Positions 1-9,007 of a DNA stretch of 64,000 nucleotides are shown here, one piece after another. A program made the translations under genes and the position numbers. The notes under the pieces were generated by a model, which saw only the letters and a list, made by a program, of their open reading frames with translations, did not search any database and was not told where the DNA came from. Source of the stretch: Flavobacterium sp. LHD-80 (lineage in GTDB: Bacteria > Bacteroidota > Bacteroidia > Flavobacteriales > Flavobacteriaceae). How positions within the stretch are numbered: the stretch's first letter is position 1; each line of letters begins with the position of its first letter. The stretch covers positions 124,001 to 188,000 of the forward strand of contig NZ_JAVFVS010000012.1 in the NCBI RefSeq assembly GCF_030929605.1, in the 5' to 3' direction.

Positions 1-257
1 TTTAAAAAACTTATTCTGGTATAAAACCGAGAAAACACATTAAAGCAGAATGTTAACTAATTAATACACAATCTCAAGGTTTCAAAGTTTTGTTTTTTTT
101 TAAAGTCATATTATAATATCATCCTACAAAAATTTAAATACGTATTTTCTCAAGTTTTCTTTTCTTATCAATTGGATTTAACGAATAAAAAATAACTTCT
201 AAAAATAAATTACATTTTAAATAACATAAATCAACTTTACAAACCCAAACAATTGCT
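1..257. other. AT-rich region without a gene at the left edge
   Basis: No open frame with a convincing start or protein-like composition is visible here. The DNA is very AT-rich and leads into the promoter of the ABC exporter. It may also hold the end of an upstream unit, but no hairpin terminator was found. Confidence 0.5.
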
Positions 258-265
258 TACTTTTG
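258..265 (+). promoter_or_regulatory. Bacteroidota -7 promoter element
   Basis: TACTTTTG matches the Bacteroidota -7 consensus TAnnTTTG and lies 26 bp before the preferred ATG of the ABC exporter at 292. A TTTAC stretch about 20 bp upstream is a weak -33 candidate. Its position argues against the alternative upstream TTG start at 253, which would place the promoter inside the gene. Confidence 0.5.
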
Positions 266-291
266 CATCTTCCACTTTTCTAAAAAATCAT

Positions 292-2037
292 ATGAAATTA
301 TTATATTCTTATATAATCAAACACAAAATGCTTTTGTTTTTTGCTTTGATTATGGCCTCTATCAACATTTGTTTCAGCTTATCAGATTCTATTATTACCG
401 GTAAATTAATGCAGGACTGCGGTGTTGGTCTGCATAAATATGAGGGAAACGCTGCTGGTTTTATTAAATCGTTATCATTCTGGCTCGGGCTTTCTCTTGG
501 AGCTGCAATGGTTTCAAGAATTACTAAAAACTTTCAGGATTATTTTACCAATGTTGTCATTCAGAGAACTGGTGCTCAAATGTATACTGACGGAATCAAA
601 AAATCACTTGATCTTCCTTATGCCGAATTTGAAGATCAACGAAGCGGTGAAACTTTGAGCAAATTGACTAAAGTTAGAATTGATTCTGAAAAACTGATTA
701 CGCTTGCGATTTCTTTAATTTTCCAAACTATTATCGGTTTCATCTTTGTTATCGTTTATGTTGCTAGCATCGATTACAGAATTTCGATTATCTTTTTGAT
801 TACTGCGCCAATTATTGCTTTAGTAAGTTCTTATTTGGGTAAAAAAATTAAAATTGTTTCTAAGAAAATTGTAAATCAAACCAATGCATTGGCAGGTTCT
901 ACAACAGAGAGTTTGCGAAACATTGAGCTTGTAAAAAGTCTTGGCTTAACATATCAGGAAGAAAAACGTTTGAACTTAAATACTTTTAAAATTCTGCAAT
1001 TAGAATTAGAAAAAGTACGTTTCATCAGAAGTTTAAGTTTCATTCAGGGAACCACAGTTCACTTTTTGAGGACTTGTGTCGTTTTCACTTTGTATTATTT
1101 CTTATTTGGAGGAAAAATTATTGTGGGTGATTTACTGACAATGGTTTTCTTTACTTTCTTCATTTTTGGTCCGTTGCAGGAATTAGGAAATTTTATTATT
1201 GTTTTAAATGAAACTAAGGTTTCGATGGAGAATTTCAAAAATCTGTTGAATGCTCCAAAGGAATTCCGTCCAAAAACTCCAAAACACGTGGGAGCAATTC
1301 AGAAATTGCTTTTCACAAATGTGAGTTTTCAGCACAGAACTGCCAAATTCAAAGCGGTCGAAAATATCAATTTTGAAATCAAGCAAGGACAAACTGTTGC
1401 CTTTGTAGGACCATCTGGATCTGGGAAAACGACTTTGGTAAAACTATTAGTTGGACTTTACACGCCTGCGGAAGGACAAGTTTTATATAATGACATCGAT
1501 TCGACTGAAATTGATTTATTAGATTTAAGAAAGCAATTAGGTTTTGTAACGCAAGATGCGCAGTTATTCTCTGGAACAATTCGCGAAAACCTTTTGTTTG
1601 TAAAACCAAATGCAAGTGATGAAGATTTATACGATGCTTTAAAAAGAGCGAGTTGTGAAAAATTATTAAAACGTGCCGAAGATGGTTTAAACACAACAAT
1701 CGGCGAAGGCGGAATTAAAGTTTCAGGCGGAGAAAAACAGCGTTTATCTATCGCCAGAGCGATCCTTAGAAACCCAAATTTATTGATTTTTGATGAAGCA
1801 ACTTCTGCTTTGGATTCTATTACTGAAGAAGAAATTAACGCGACAATTAGAAATATTTCAGATAAAAACAGAATCACGGTTCTAATTGCGCACCGTTTGT
1901 CAACCGTAATGCATGCTGACAGGATTTTTGTTCTGGAACAAGGTAAAATCATCGAGCAAGGAAAACATGATGATTTGATTGTGGAGAAAGGGCTTTATTA
2001 TGCGATGTGGCGCCAGCAGATTGGGGAAAGAAAATAA
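292..2037 (+). CDS. ABC exporter half-transporter (fused membrane and ATPase domains)
   Basis: A type IV (MsbA/ABCB-like) exporter subunit that would dimerise in the inner membrane and use ATP to export a lipid or small molecule; the substrate cannot be told. The N-terminal ~330 residues carry about six hydrophobic segments. The C-terminal ATPase has Walker A GPSGSGKTT (about residue 373), signature SGGEKQRLSIARA (about 477), Walker B LLIFDEATSALDS (about 500) and the switch histidine in IAHRLST (about 533). The length, 581 aa, is normal. An in-frame TTG at 253 exists, but the ATG at 292 is preferred because a promoter element overlaps the longer form. It stands alone: the next gene is on the other strand. 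Confidence 0.9.
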   Translation: MKLLYSYIIKHKMLLFFALIMASINICFSLSDSIITGKLMQDCGVGLHKYEGNAAGFIKSLSFWLGLSLGAAMVSRITKNFQDYFTNVVIQRTGAQMYTDGIKKSLDLPYAEFEDQRSGETLSKLTKVRIDSEKLITLAISLIFQTIIGFIFVIVYVASIDYRISIIFLITAPIIALVSSYLGKKIKIVSKKIVNQTNALAGSTTESLRNIELVKSLGLTYQEEKRLNLNTFKILQLELEKVRFIRSLSFIQGTTVHFLRTCVVFTLYYFLFGGKIIVGDLLTMVFFTFFIFGPLQELGNFIIVLNETKVSMENFKNLLNAPKEFRPKTPKHVGAIQKLLFTNVSFQHRTAKFKAVENINFEIKQGQTVAFVGPSGSGKTTLVKLLVGLYTPAEGQVLYNDIDSTEIDLLDLRKQLGFVTQDAQLFSGTIRENLLFVKPNASDEDLYDALKRASCEKLLKRAEDGLNTTIGEGGIKVSGGEKQRLSIARAILRNPNLLIFDEATSALDSITEEEINATIRNISDKNRITVLIAHRLSTVMHADRIFVLEQGKIIEQGKHDDLIVEKGLYYAMWRQQIGERK

Positions 2038-2052
2038 TTGCGCGTAAAGAAT

Positions 2053-2077
2053 CTCGCAAAGTCGCAGAGTCGCAAAG
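2053..2077 (+). repeat. 25-bp 'TCGCAAAG' intergenic repeat, copy 1
   Basis: Begins CTCGCAAAGTCGCAGAG and is identical to the arm at 34628-34652. An imperfect complementary stretch follows at about 2090-2103 before a T-run, so it can fold as a terminator-like hairpin behind the ABC exporter. Confidence 0.65.
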
Positions 2078-2131
2078 TTTTTTTATAGGCTTTGCAACTC
2101 TGCTTTTTTATTTAAGTTTTTAAGTGTTTAA

Positions 2132-2509
2132 TTAAAGATTTGAAACTACTCGTTTTATTCCGAATTTGATAATTGGTACGTTAAAGTTAATTAGTAAACC
2201 TAATTTCATTTTTGTGATTTTGAGATATGTAAGAACTTGTTTTGCATGAATATCTGTTAGTTGTTCGATTGATTTAATCTCTAGAATTACTTTGTTTTCA
2301 ACTATTAAATCTGCTCGAAAACCGATATCCAGATTTATTTGATCCCAAATAACGGGCAAAGTTTTTTGTCTTTCTACACTTAATCCTCTCTTAGTTAATT
2401 CATGATGCAAAATTGCTTCATAAACTGATTCCAATAATCCCGGCCCTAATTTTACATGTATTTTATAACAAACATCAACTACAACAGCCGAAATCTCATT
2501 CTCACTCAT
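2132..2509 (-). CDS. GxxExxY family protein (PD-(D/E)XK-like)
   Basis: A small protein of the GxxExxY family (PDDEXK_3 type), common in Bacteroidota and of unknown cellular role; the fold is related to nucleases. The name-giving motif is seen as G24-LL-E27-SV-Y30. Further on, RADLIVENKVILEIKS gives the D...ExK arrangement expected of the PD-(D/E)XK core. The length, 125 aa, is typical and no signal peptide is present. It lies between the ABC exporter and alaS, flanked on both sides by 25-bp repeats, so it is probably a single-gene unit. Family assignment is firm; nuclease activity is not demonstrated by sequence alone. Confidence 0.85.
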   Translation of the reverse strand: MSENEISAVVVDVCYKIHVKLGPGLLESVYEAILHHELTKRGLSVERQKTLPVIWDQINLDIGFRADLIVENKVILEIKSIEQLTDIHAKQVLTYLKITKMKLGLLINFNVPIIKFGIKRVVSNL

Positions 2510-2635
2510 CTCTTAAAAATTAAAGTATAAACTTACAAAAATAAAATTTAAAAAACTTAGCGACTCTTTAACTTTGCGAAATAAAAACACATCTTACTTC
2601 ACAAACAAAACCTTAGCGATTAAATAATAAAAAAA

Positions 2636-2679
2636 GTCGCAAAGCATAAAAATACTTTGCGACTCTGCGTCTTTGCGAG
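2636..2679 (-). repeat. 25-bp 'TCGCAAAG' repeat, copy 2, forming a hairpin after alaS
   Basis: GTCGCAAAG (2636-2644) pairs with CTTTGCGAC (2655-2663). The right arm extends to 2679 and differs from the 25-mer at 34676-34700 at one base. It lies just beyond the alaS stop codon and may act as its terminator, although it belongs to a dispersed repeat family. A shorter, decayed piece is at about 2569-2588. Confidence 0.65.
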
Positions 2680-2691
2680 ATTAAAAAAATC

Positions 2692-5322
2692 TTACTTCAC
2701 GAAATCCACCGCTTTAGCTAAAGCCTCCCCAATTCCATCAACATTTTTACCTCCTGCAGTTGCGAAGAAAGGCTGACCGCCTCCTCCACCTTGGATATAT
2801 TTTCCTAATTCGCGAACAACTTGTCCAGCGTTTAGGTTTTTCTCTGCAACTATTTCTTTAGAAATGTAACAAGTCAACATTGGTTTTCCTTCGTGAGCAG
2901 TTGCGAAAACAACGAATAGGTTATTATAAGAATTCCCTAATTCATAAGCCAAATCTTTTGCTCCTTCCGGATTCAAATCTACTTGTTTTGCTAAAAACTG
3001 AACGTCGTTGATTTCTTGTAATTCTTTAGCCAGATCCGCTTTCATATTTTTAGCTTTATCTTTTAATAAAGCTTCCAATTGTTTTTTCAACTGCACATTT
3101 TCATCTTGTAAAGCCAAAATCGATTTTACAGGATCTTGCGCATTTTTAAGCGCTTCTTTAATTTCGTTTAAAGAAACAGCCTGAGACTCAAAATATTCTT
3201 TTGCAGCTTCACTAGTGATCGCTTCAATTCTTCTGATTCCAGCCGCAACAGCTCCTTCAGAAACAATTTTGAAATGCCAGATATCAGATGTATTTGCAAC
3301 GTGTGTTCCTCCGCATAATTCGACAGAATCACCAAATTTAATTGTACGAACTAAATCTCCGTATTTTTCTCCAAACAAAGCAATTGCCCCATCTTCAAGA
3401 GCTTGTTCTTTTGGAATTGCTCTTTTTTCGATTAATGGTAAACTCTCACGAATCCTTGCATTTACGAAGTTTTCTACTTCTACTAATTCTTCATCAGAAA
3501 CTTTAGAGAAGTGAGAAAAGTCAAAACGCAATGAAGCATTACGAACCATCGAACCCTTTTGCTCAATATGCGTTCCTAAAATCTTGCGCAAACCTTGGTG
3601 CAATAAGTGCGTAGCTGAGTGATTTGACGAAGTTTTAGCTCTTTGATTTGCATCAACAACTGCGTTAAAAGTTGCTGTAATATTTTCTGGTAACGATTGT
3701 GTTAAATGTATCGTTTGGTTGTTTTCTTTTTTAGTATCAATGATATAAATGATATCTCCGTTTTGAGATTCTAAATATCCTTTGTCACCCGTTTGTCCTC
3801 CGCTTTCTCCGTAAAATGGAGTTGCGTTGAAAACCAATTGGTAAATTTCACCATCTTTTACACTATCAACTCTTCTGTATTTAGTGATTTTCACTTGTTG
3901 TGATAATCTGTCGTAACCAACAAATTCCTGAATATCATCTTCAACAATTACATTCCAATCTCCAGCAGTAACTTTTGATGCTGCACGAGATCTTTCTTTT
4001 TGTAATTGCAATTGTTCTTGGAATCCTTTTTCGTCCAATTTCAATCCTTTTTCTGAAAGAATCAAAGCTGTTAAATCGATTGGGAAACCGTATGTATCAT
4101 ACAATTCGAAAGCTTTTTTACCATCGATTGTATCTCCTTGATTATTTAAAATTACAGCATCTAAAAGAATTAATCCTTGATCAAGTGTACGCAAGAAAGA
4201 GTTTTCTTCTTCACGAATAACATTCGAACAAAGTGCTTTTTGCGTTCTGATTTCCGGGAAAGAATCTCCCATTTGCTCGCTTAAAGTCTCAACCAATTTA
4301 TAAATAAATGGCTCTTTCGTATTTAAGAAAGTAAATCCGTAACGAATTGCACGACGCAAAATTCTTCTGATTACATATCCAGCTCCTGTGTTAGATGGCA
4401 ATTGTCCGTCAGCAATAGCGAAAGCTACAGCACGAACGTGATCTGCTACAACACGGATTGCGATATTTACTTTATCTTCTGCTTCGTTTGAAGCCTTAAC
4501 AGTATATTTTGCTCCGGTAATAGTCTCTATTTCTCTAATCAAAGGCATGAAAACATCAGTGTCATAATTTGATGTTTTTCCTTGCAACGCCATACACAAA
4601 CGCTCAAATCCCATTCCGGTATCTACGTGTTGTGCAGGAAGTTTTTCTAGAGAACCGTCCGCTTTACGGTTGAATTCCATGAATACATTATTCCAGATTT
4701 CAACAACTTGTGGGTGATCATTGTTTACCAAACTTTTTCCAGAAATTGCAGCTTTTTCTTCCGGAGTACGTAAATCAACGTGAATTTCAGAACATGGTCC
4801 GCATGGTCCTTGATCTCCCATTTCCCAGAAATTATCTTTTTTGTTTCCAAGAATAATTCGGTCTTCATCGATTAAAGTTTTCCAGATATCCCAAGCTTCT
4901 TGGTCAAACGGAACATTATCTTCTTTACTTCCTTCAAAAACAGAAACATAAAGATTCTCTTTCGGAATTTTATAAACTTCTGTCAATAGTTCCCAAGCCC
5001 AGTTGATTGCTTCTTTTTTGAAGTAATCACCAAAAGACCAGTTTCCTAACATCTCAAACATAGTGTGGTGGTACGTATCAATACCAACCTCCTCAAGATC
5101 GTTATGTTTTCCTGAAACACGAAGACATTTTTGCGTATCGGCTATTCTTGGACTTTTTGGAGTTCCGTTCCCTAAGAAAAATTCTTTAAACTGGGCCATT
5201 CCCGAGTTATTGAACATTAAGGTTGGATCGTCTTTAAGCACAATAGGAGCTGAAGGAACAATTGTATGCCCTTTACTCTCAAAAAAATCTAAAAATTGTT
5301 TACGTACGTCTTGTGATTTCAT
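2692..5322 (-). CDS. alaS: Alanine--tRNA ligase
   Basis: Charges tRNA-Ala with alanine in the cytoplasm and edits mischarged Ser/Gly. The 876 aa match the full bacterial length. The N-terminal class II catalytic core begins with the family pattern FLDFFESKGH...FNNSGM. The editing domain shows the zinc ligands in NHSATHLLH and CGGTHV, and the C-terminal domain has the usual glycine-rich IQGGGGGQPFFATAGG segment. The start at 5322 gives the standard N-terminus (MKSQDVRKQFLDFFES). The upstream spacer holds tandem copies of an AATTTGATAATGTGTC-like unit. No T-box or other leader is visible. Confidence 0.97.
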   Translation of the reverse strand: MKSQDVRKQFLDFFESKGHTIVPSAPIVLKDDPTLMFNNSGMAQFKEFFLGNGTPKSPRIADTQKCLRVSGKHNDLEEVGIDTYHHTMFEMLGNWSFGDYFKKEAINWAWELLTEVYKIPKENLYVSVFEGSKEDNVPFDQEAWDIWKTLIDEDRIILGNKKDNFWEMGDQGPCGPCSEIHVDLRTPEEKAAISGKSLVNNDHPQVVEIWNNVFMEFNRKADGSLEKLPAQHVDTGMGFERLCMALQGKTSNYDTDVFMPLIREIETITGAKYTVKASNEAEDKVNIAIRVVADHVRAVAFAIADGQLPSNTGAGYVIRRILRRAIRYGFTFLNTKEPFIYKLVETLSEQMGDSFPEIRTQKALCSNVIREEENSFLRTLDQGLILLDAVILNNQGDTIDGKKAFELYDTYGFPIDLTALILSEKGLKLDEKGFQEQLQLQKERSRAASKVTAGDWNVIVEDDIQEFVGYDRLSQQVKITKYRRVDSVKDGEIYQLVFNATPFYGESGGQTGDKGYLESQNGDIIYIIDTKKENNQTIHLTQSLPENITATFNAVVDANQRAKTSSNHSATHLLHQGLRKILGTHIEQKGSMVRNASLRFDFSHFSKVSDEELVEVENFVNARIRESLPLIEKRAIPKEQALEDGAIALFGEKYGDLVRTIKFGDSVELCGGTHVANTSDIWHFKIVSEGAVAAGIRRIEAITSEAAKEYFESQAVSLNEIKEALKNAQDPVKSILALQDENVQLKKQLEALLKDKAKNMKADLAKELQEINDVQFLAKQVDLNPEGAKDLAYELGNSYNNLFVVFATAHEGKPMLTCYISKEIVAEKNLNAGQVVRELGKYIQGGGGGQPFFATAGGKNVDGIGEALAKAVDFVK

Positions 5323-5337
5323 ATTAAAATTAGAAAA

Positions 5338-5478
5338 TGTGTCAATTTATTAATGTGTCAATTTGATAATGTGTCAATTAGATAATTGAAGATTAAAAAC
5401 TTATCGTTTACAACAATAAAGTAACCTACAAATACATTATCTAATTATCAAATTGACTCAATTATCTAATTATTTAAT
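5338..5478. repeat. Tandem and inverted short repeats upstream of alaS
   Basis: The unit TGTGTCAATTTGATAA, with small variations, is repeated about three times at 5338-5385. A roughly complementary run (ATTATCTAATTATCAAATTGAC-like, split) lies at about 5440-5478. Together they could form a long AT-rich hairpin between the divergent alaS and M23 genes. No protein-coding signal is seen. Confidence 0.5.
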
Positions 5479-5514
5479 TCTTGAAAAAAAGCTTCGGACA
5501 ACTGAAACATTTAG

Positions 5515-5522
5515 TAATTTTG
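5515..5522 (+). promoter_or_regulatory. -7 promoter element for the M23 peptidase gene
   Basis: TAATTTTG fits TAnnTTTG and lies 47 bp before the ATG at 5570. TTCG at 5493-5496 is an 18-bp-spaced, imperfect -33 candidate. Confidence 0.45.
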
Positions 5523-5569
5523 TTCGACTAACTTATTTTACAAGCTGCAAAAATAGCGTATTTTAAAAT

Positions 5570-6547
5570 ATGGCGAAAGTAAAATATTATTACGACTCAG
5601 AAAATCTGGCTTATACGAAAATAAAAACCAGAAAAAGAATCAAAATCGGTTACGCATTGCTGTTTTTGCTGGCTTCGGCGTTGTTTGGCTTTTTAGTTTT
5701 TGTACTACTAATCAACACTCCTTATTTCGAAACTCCAAAAGATCGTCTGCAAGCACGAGAAATTGAGAATCTGAAACTGCAATATGCCATTTTAAACAAA
5801 AAAATGGACGAAATTGATGATGTAGCTGAAGCATTAGAAGACAGAGACAATAATATTTATCGTGTTTATTTTAATAAAAGTGAAATTCCAGATTCGATTC
5901 GAAAAGCAGGTTTCAGAGATCCGAAACGATATAAAAAATTAGAAGGCTATAACAATTCGCAATTGGTTATGAATGCTACAAAACGAATGGATAAACTTTC
6001 AAAAGAGTTGGCAATTCAATCCAAATCATTAGACGATATTTTAAAATTAGCAAGTACAAAAGGAAATTTATTACTTGCAATTCCGGCAATTCAGCCTGTT
6101 CAAAATGAAAATTTAAAACGAGTAGCTTCGGGATTTGGATATAGAATTGATCCTTTCACCAAAGTAAGAAAAATGCACAACGGAATGGATTTCACCGCAA
6201 ATACAGGTTCTCCCGTATATGCAACCGGTGATGGTGTAGTCGCAAGAGCTGACAACTCCGCTTCTGGTTTTGGAAATCATGTGGTGATTAGGCATGGTTT
6301 TGGATACGAAAGTTTGTACGCGCATTTAAGCAAATACAACTGCAGACCCGGGCAAAAAGTCAAAAGAGGCGACGTAATTGGTTATGTGGGAAGTACAGGA
6401 AGATCTGAAGGGCCACATTGCCACTATGAAGTTCATAAAGACGGAAAAGTCGTAAATCCGCTTAATTTTTATTACGGAAATATTTCAGCTGTCGAATATG
6501 TAGCAATTTCACAAATGGCGAACCAGGAAAACCAATCGTTAGATTAA
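5570..6547 (+). CDS. Membrane-anchored M23 family peptidase
   Basis: A zinc endopeptidase of the LytM/M23 type that would cut peptidoglycan cross-bridges or regulate envelope hydrolases from the periplasmic face. One membrane segment spans about residues 25-48, followed by a charged, helical, probably coiled-coil stretch (about 60-170). The C-terminal domain carries the metal ligands in HNGMDFTA (HxxxD) and the HxH motif in HCHYEVHKDGKVVNP. All expected ligands are present, so it is probably active. Length (325 aa) and layout match the Bacteroidota M23 proteins often found next to alaS and a MerR gene. The next gene starts 46 bp later. Confidence 0.9.
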   Translation: MAKVKYYYDSENLAYTKIKTRKRIKIGYALLFLLASALFGFLVFVLLINTPYFETPKDRLQAREIENLKLQYAILNKKMDEIDDVAEALEDRDNNIYRVYFNKSEIPDSIRKAGFRDPKRYKKLEGYNNSQLVMNATKRMDKLSKELAIQSKSLDDILKLASTKGNLLLAIPAIQPVQNENLKRVASGFGYRIDPFTKVRKMHNGMDFTANTGSPVYATGDGVVARADNSASGFGNHVVIRHGFGYESLYAHLSKYNCRPGQKVKRGDVIGYVGSTGRSEGPHCHYEVHKDGKVVNPLNFYYGNISAVEYVAISQMANQENQSLD

Positions 6548-6593
6548 TAGTATAAAAAGTATTATTTTTGAAATAAATTATAAATAAAAAAAC

Positions 6594-6926
6594 ATGCATA
6601 TTGAGCTTTCAAAAGATAAAAGATATTACAGTATTGGCGAAGTTGCCAAGGCTTTTAATGTCAATGCATCCTTGATACGATTTTGGGACAGCGAATTTGA
6701 TATTCTGAAACCAAAAAAGAACGCCAAAGGCAACAGAATGTTTACGCCAGAAGATGTTACGAACTTACAACTGATTTATCACTTAGTCAAAGAAAGAGGT
6801 TTTACGCTCGAAGGCGCTAAAACGCACTTAAAAGAAGGCCAAAAGAAAACATTAGATAAATTCGAAATAATACGTAAATTAGAGACCATAAAAACACAAT
6901 TAAACGACATCAAAAACGAATTGTAA
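6594..6926 (+). CDS. MerR family transcriptional regulator
   Basis: A small DNA-binding protein with the MerR winged helix: YYSIGEVAKAFNVNASLIRF is the helix-turn-helix, followed by the wing (KKNAKGNRMFTPEDV) and a helical dimerisation tail. At 110 aa it is a short MerR-like member without an effector domain or metal-binding cysteines, so its signal cannot be inferred. It lies between the M23 peptidase and lemA with short gaps (46 and 37 bp), which suggests an operon. Confidence 0.88.
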   Translation: MHIELSKDKRYYSIGEVAKAFNVNASLIRFWDSEFDILKPKKNAKGNRMFTPEDVTNLQLIYHLVKERGFTLEGAKTHLKEGQKKTLDKFEIIRKLETIKTQLNDIKNEL

Positions 6927-6963
6927 TTAAATAAAAATAGAAACAAACTTAAATTAAACACTC

Positions 6964-7551
6964 ATGAAAAGATTTTTGCCTTGGATTATTGGAGCTGTTC
7001 TTATTATTGGAATTTACAGCTGGGTTAAAGGAATTAACAACACTGCGGTAACATTAAATCAAAATGTAGAACAATCTTGGGGAAATGTTCAAACGGCTTA
7101 CCAAAGACGTAACGACCTTATTGGAAATTTAGTAAATACTGTAAAAGGTGCTGCTGATTTTGAAAAATCAACTTTAACAGCTGTTATCGAAGCTCGTGCA
7201 AAAGCAACAAGCGTAACGGTAGATCCATCTAACATTACTCCAGAACAACTTGCAGAATTCAACAAAGCGCAAAGTGGCGTATCTTCATCTTTATCAAGAT
7301 TATTAGTTTCGGTTGAGCAATATCCAACATTAAAAGCTAATGAGAATTTCTTGAAATTACAAGATGAACTGGCTAGTACTGAAAATCAAATCTTAACAGC
7401 AAGAACTCGTTTCAACGAAGCTGTGGCTCCTTACAACAACCACATTAAAACATTCCCAAATAGTTTGTTTGCAGGTATGTTTGGATTCAAAGAAAAAGCA
7501 TATTTCAACGCTGTTGAAGGTGCTGATAAACCTGTTGAAGTAAAATTCTAA
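6964..7551 (+). CDS. lemA: LemA family protein
   Basis: A membrane-anchored helical protein of the LemA family, whose biochemical role is not settled. An N-terminal hydrophobic segment (about residues 5-22) is followed by the family pattern NVEQSWGNVQTAYQRRNDLI and KGAADFEKSTL. The length, 195 aa, is normal. In many Bacteroidota lemA is followed by two TPM-domain genes, as here, so the three products probably act together at the cell envelope. Confidence 0.93.
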   Translation: MKRFLPWIIGAVLIIGIYSWVKGINNTAVTLNQNVEQSWGNVQTAYQRRNDLIGNLVNTVKGAADFEKSTLTAVIEARAKATSVTVDPSNITPEQLAEFNKAQSGVSSSLSRLLVSVEQYPTLKANENFLKLQDELASTENQILTARTRFNEAVAPYNNHIKTFPNSLFAGMFGFKEKAYFNAVEGADKPVEVKF

Positions 7552-7641
7552 AGTTAGACTATTAGACTTCTTAGACTCCTTAGAATCTGAGATTTAGTCA
7601 AAAAATCTAATATCTGAAATCTAATATCTAAAATTACTCAA

Positions 7642-8079
7642 ATGTCACAAGTAGAAGATTTTTTATCCAAAGAAGATGAACAAGCCATTGTTGAAGCTAT
7701 TCGAATGGCTGAAAATAATACTTCTGGCGAAATTAGAGTACATATAGAAAAAACAACTTCTAAAGCTCATTATGACAGAGCTTTAGAAGTTTTTCATGAA
7801 TTACGAATGGATGAAACTAAATTGCAGAATGGCGTATTGCTCTATTTTGCAGTTGAAGACAAAAATTTCGTGATTTGTGGCGACAAAGGAATTAATGATT
7901 TAGTTGCCGCTGATTTTTGGGATTGCACCAAAGATGTCATGACAAATCATTTTAAATCTGGTAATTTTAAGCAAGGAATTGTTGATGGTATTTTGAATGC
8001 CGGCGAACAATTGAAAAAGTATTTCCCATCTCAGGAAGACGATATAAACGAATTATCTAACGAAATATCAAAAGGATAA
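7642..8079 (+). CDS. TPM domain-containing protein (soluble)
   Basis: A TPM (TLP18.3/Psb32/MOLO-1) domain protein of 145 aa without a signal peptide or clear membrane segment. The domain runs from about residue 10 (ISKEDEQAIVEAIRMAE-like opening) through SGEIRVHIE and FVICGDKGI to the C-terminus. It follows lemA by 90 bp and precedes a second, exported TPM protein by 3 bp, so the two are almost certainly co-transcribed. The function is unknown; related domains have been linked to phosphatase activity and protein-complex repair. Confidence 0.85.
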   Translation: MSQVEDFLSKEDEQAIVEAIRMAENNTSGEIRVHIEKTTSKAHYDRALEVFHELRMDETKLQNGVLLYFAVEDKNFVICGDKGINDLVAADFWDCTKDVMTNHFKSGNFKQGIVDGILNAGEQLKKYFPSQEDDINELSNEISKG

Positions 8080-8082
8080 ATA

Positions 8083-8913
8083 ATGAAAAATTCCAACAAT
8101 ACAATCTCAAATTCCAATAGAATTTTTCAGTTTACACTTTTGTTTATCGCGTTTTTTATCAGCAATACTATTTTTGCTCAATTTGATATTCCTAAAAAAC
8201 CTGATTTCCAGACTTCAGTTTACGACTATGCGAATGTTTTAAGTGCTTCTGAAAAAACACAATTAGAAGAAAAACTAATTCGTTATTCTGATTCAACCTC
8301 AACCCAAATTGTAGTCATTACTATTGAAAGCTTAAAAGGCGAAGATATTGGTATTCTTACGCCAAAATGGGCTCATGCATGGGGAATTGGGCAAGCGAAT
8401 GAAGACAACGGAGTTTTAATTTTATTAGCCAAGACGGAAAGAAAAATATGGATTTCGCCTGGTTACGGATTAGAAGATCGCTTAACTGCTGGAATTGGTG
8501 GAGAAATTACAAGAAATATTATTATTCCAGAGTTTAAAGCCGGAAGTTATTATCGCGGACTTGATAAAGGAGCCGATGCTCTTTTTGATGTTTTTAAAGG
8601 AAAATACAAAGGCGAACGCAAACAAACAAAACAAAAAGATTTCCCAATACTGCCTTTCATCGTTATTGTTGTAATTGTATTAATATTACTTTCTCGCAAT
8701 AAAAGAGGTGGCGGAGGAAATTCTGGAAACAATGGCGGTGGCCCTAGCCTGCTCGATGTTATTATTTTGAGCAATCTTGGAAGAAGCGGCGGAGGCGGTT
8801 TTGGAGGCTTCGGTGGTGGATCATCAGGAGGAGGTTTTGGCGGCGGAGGCGGTTTCGGCGGTGGATTTGGCGGCGGAGGTTTCTCTGGCGGTGGTTCTGG
8901 CGGAAGCTGGTAA
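8083..8913 (+). CDS. Exported TPM domain protein with Gly-rich tail (YgcG-like)
   Basis: 276 aa: an N-terminal signal segment (about residues 14-32, ending SNTIFAQ), a TPM domain (about 40-185, with YDYANVLS and WISPGYGLEDRLT), one membrane helix (about 187-205) and a low-complexity tail of GGGFGG-type repeats ending SGGSW. This matches the YgcG-like arrangement: the TPM domain outside the inner membrane and the glycine tail on the other side. It starts 3 bp after the soluble TPM gene. The glycine tract is encoded by imperfect GGCGGAGGC repeats, which explains the local GC rise. Confidence 0.88.
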   Translation: MKNSNNTISNSNRIFQFTLLFIAFFISNTIFAQFDIPKKPDFQTSVYDYANVLSASEKTQLEEKLIRYSDSTSTQIVVITIESLKGEDIGILTPKWAHAWGIGQANEDNGVLILLAKTERKIWISPGYGLEDRLTAGIGGEITRNIIIPEFKAGSYYRGLDKGADALFDVFKGKYKGERKQTKQKDFPILPFIVIVVIVLILLSRNKRGGGGNSGNNGGGPSLLDVIILSNLGRSGGGGFGGFGGGSSGGGFGGGGGFGGGFGGGGFSGGGSGGSW

Positions 8914-9007
8914 AATTATTTTGTTTAAAGTTTTCTTTGTTTCACGTTTCAAGTTTAGGTTTTACTAAATTATTTTAGTTAAATTTACAATTCATAATTT
9001 AATATAG

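Noticed and set aside
5338..5478. Tandem repeats as a possible CRISPR array.
   Set aside because: Units are short, AT-rich, contiguous and lack spacers; no cas genes are present.
8700..8910. GGCGGAGGC repeats as a non-coding tandem repeat.
   Set aside because: They encode the glycine-rich tail of the exported TPM protein in an open frame that is typical of the family.
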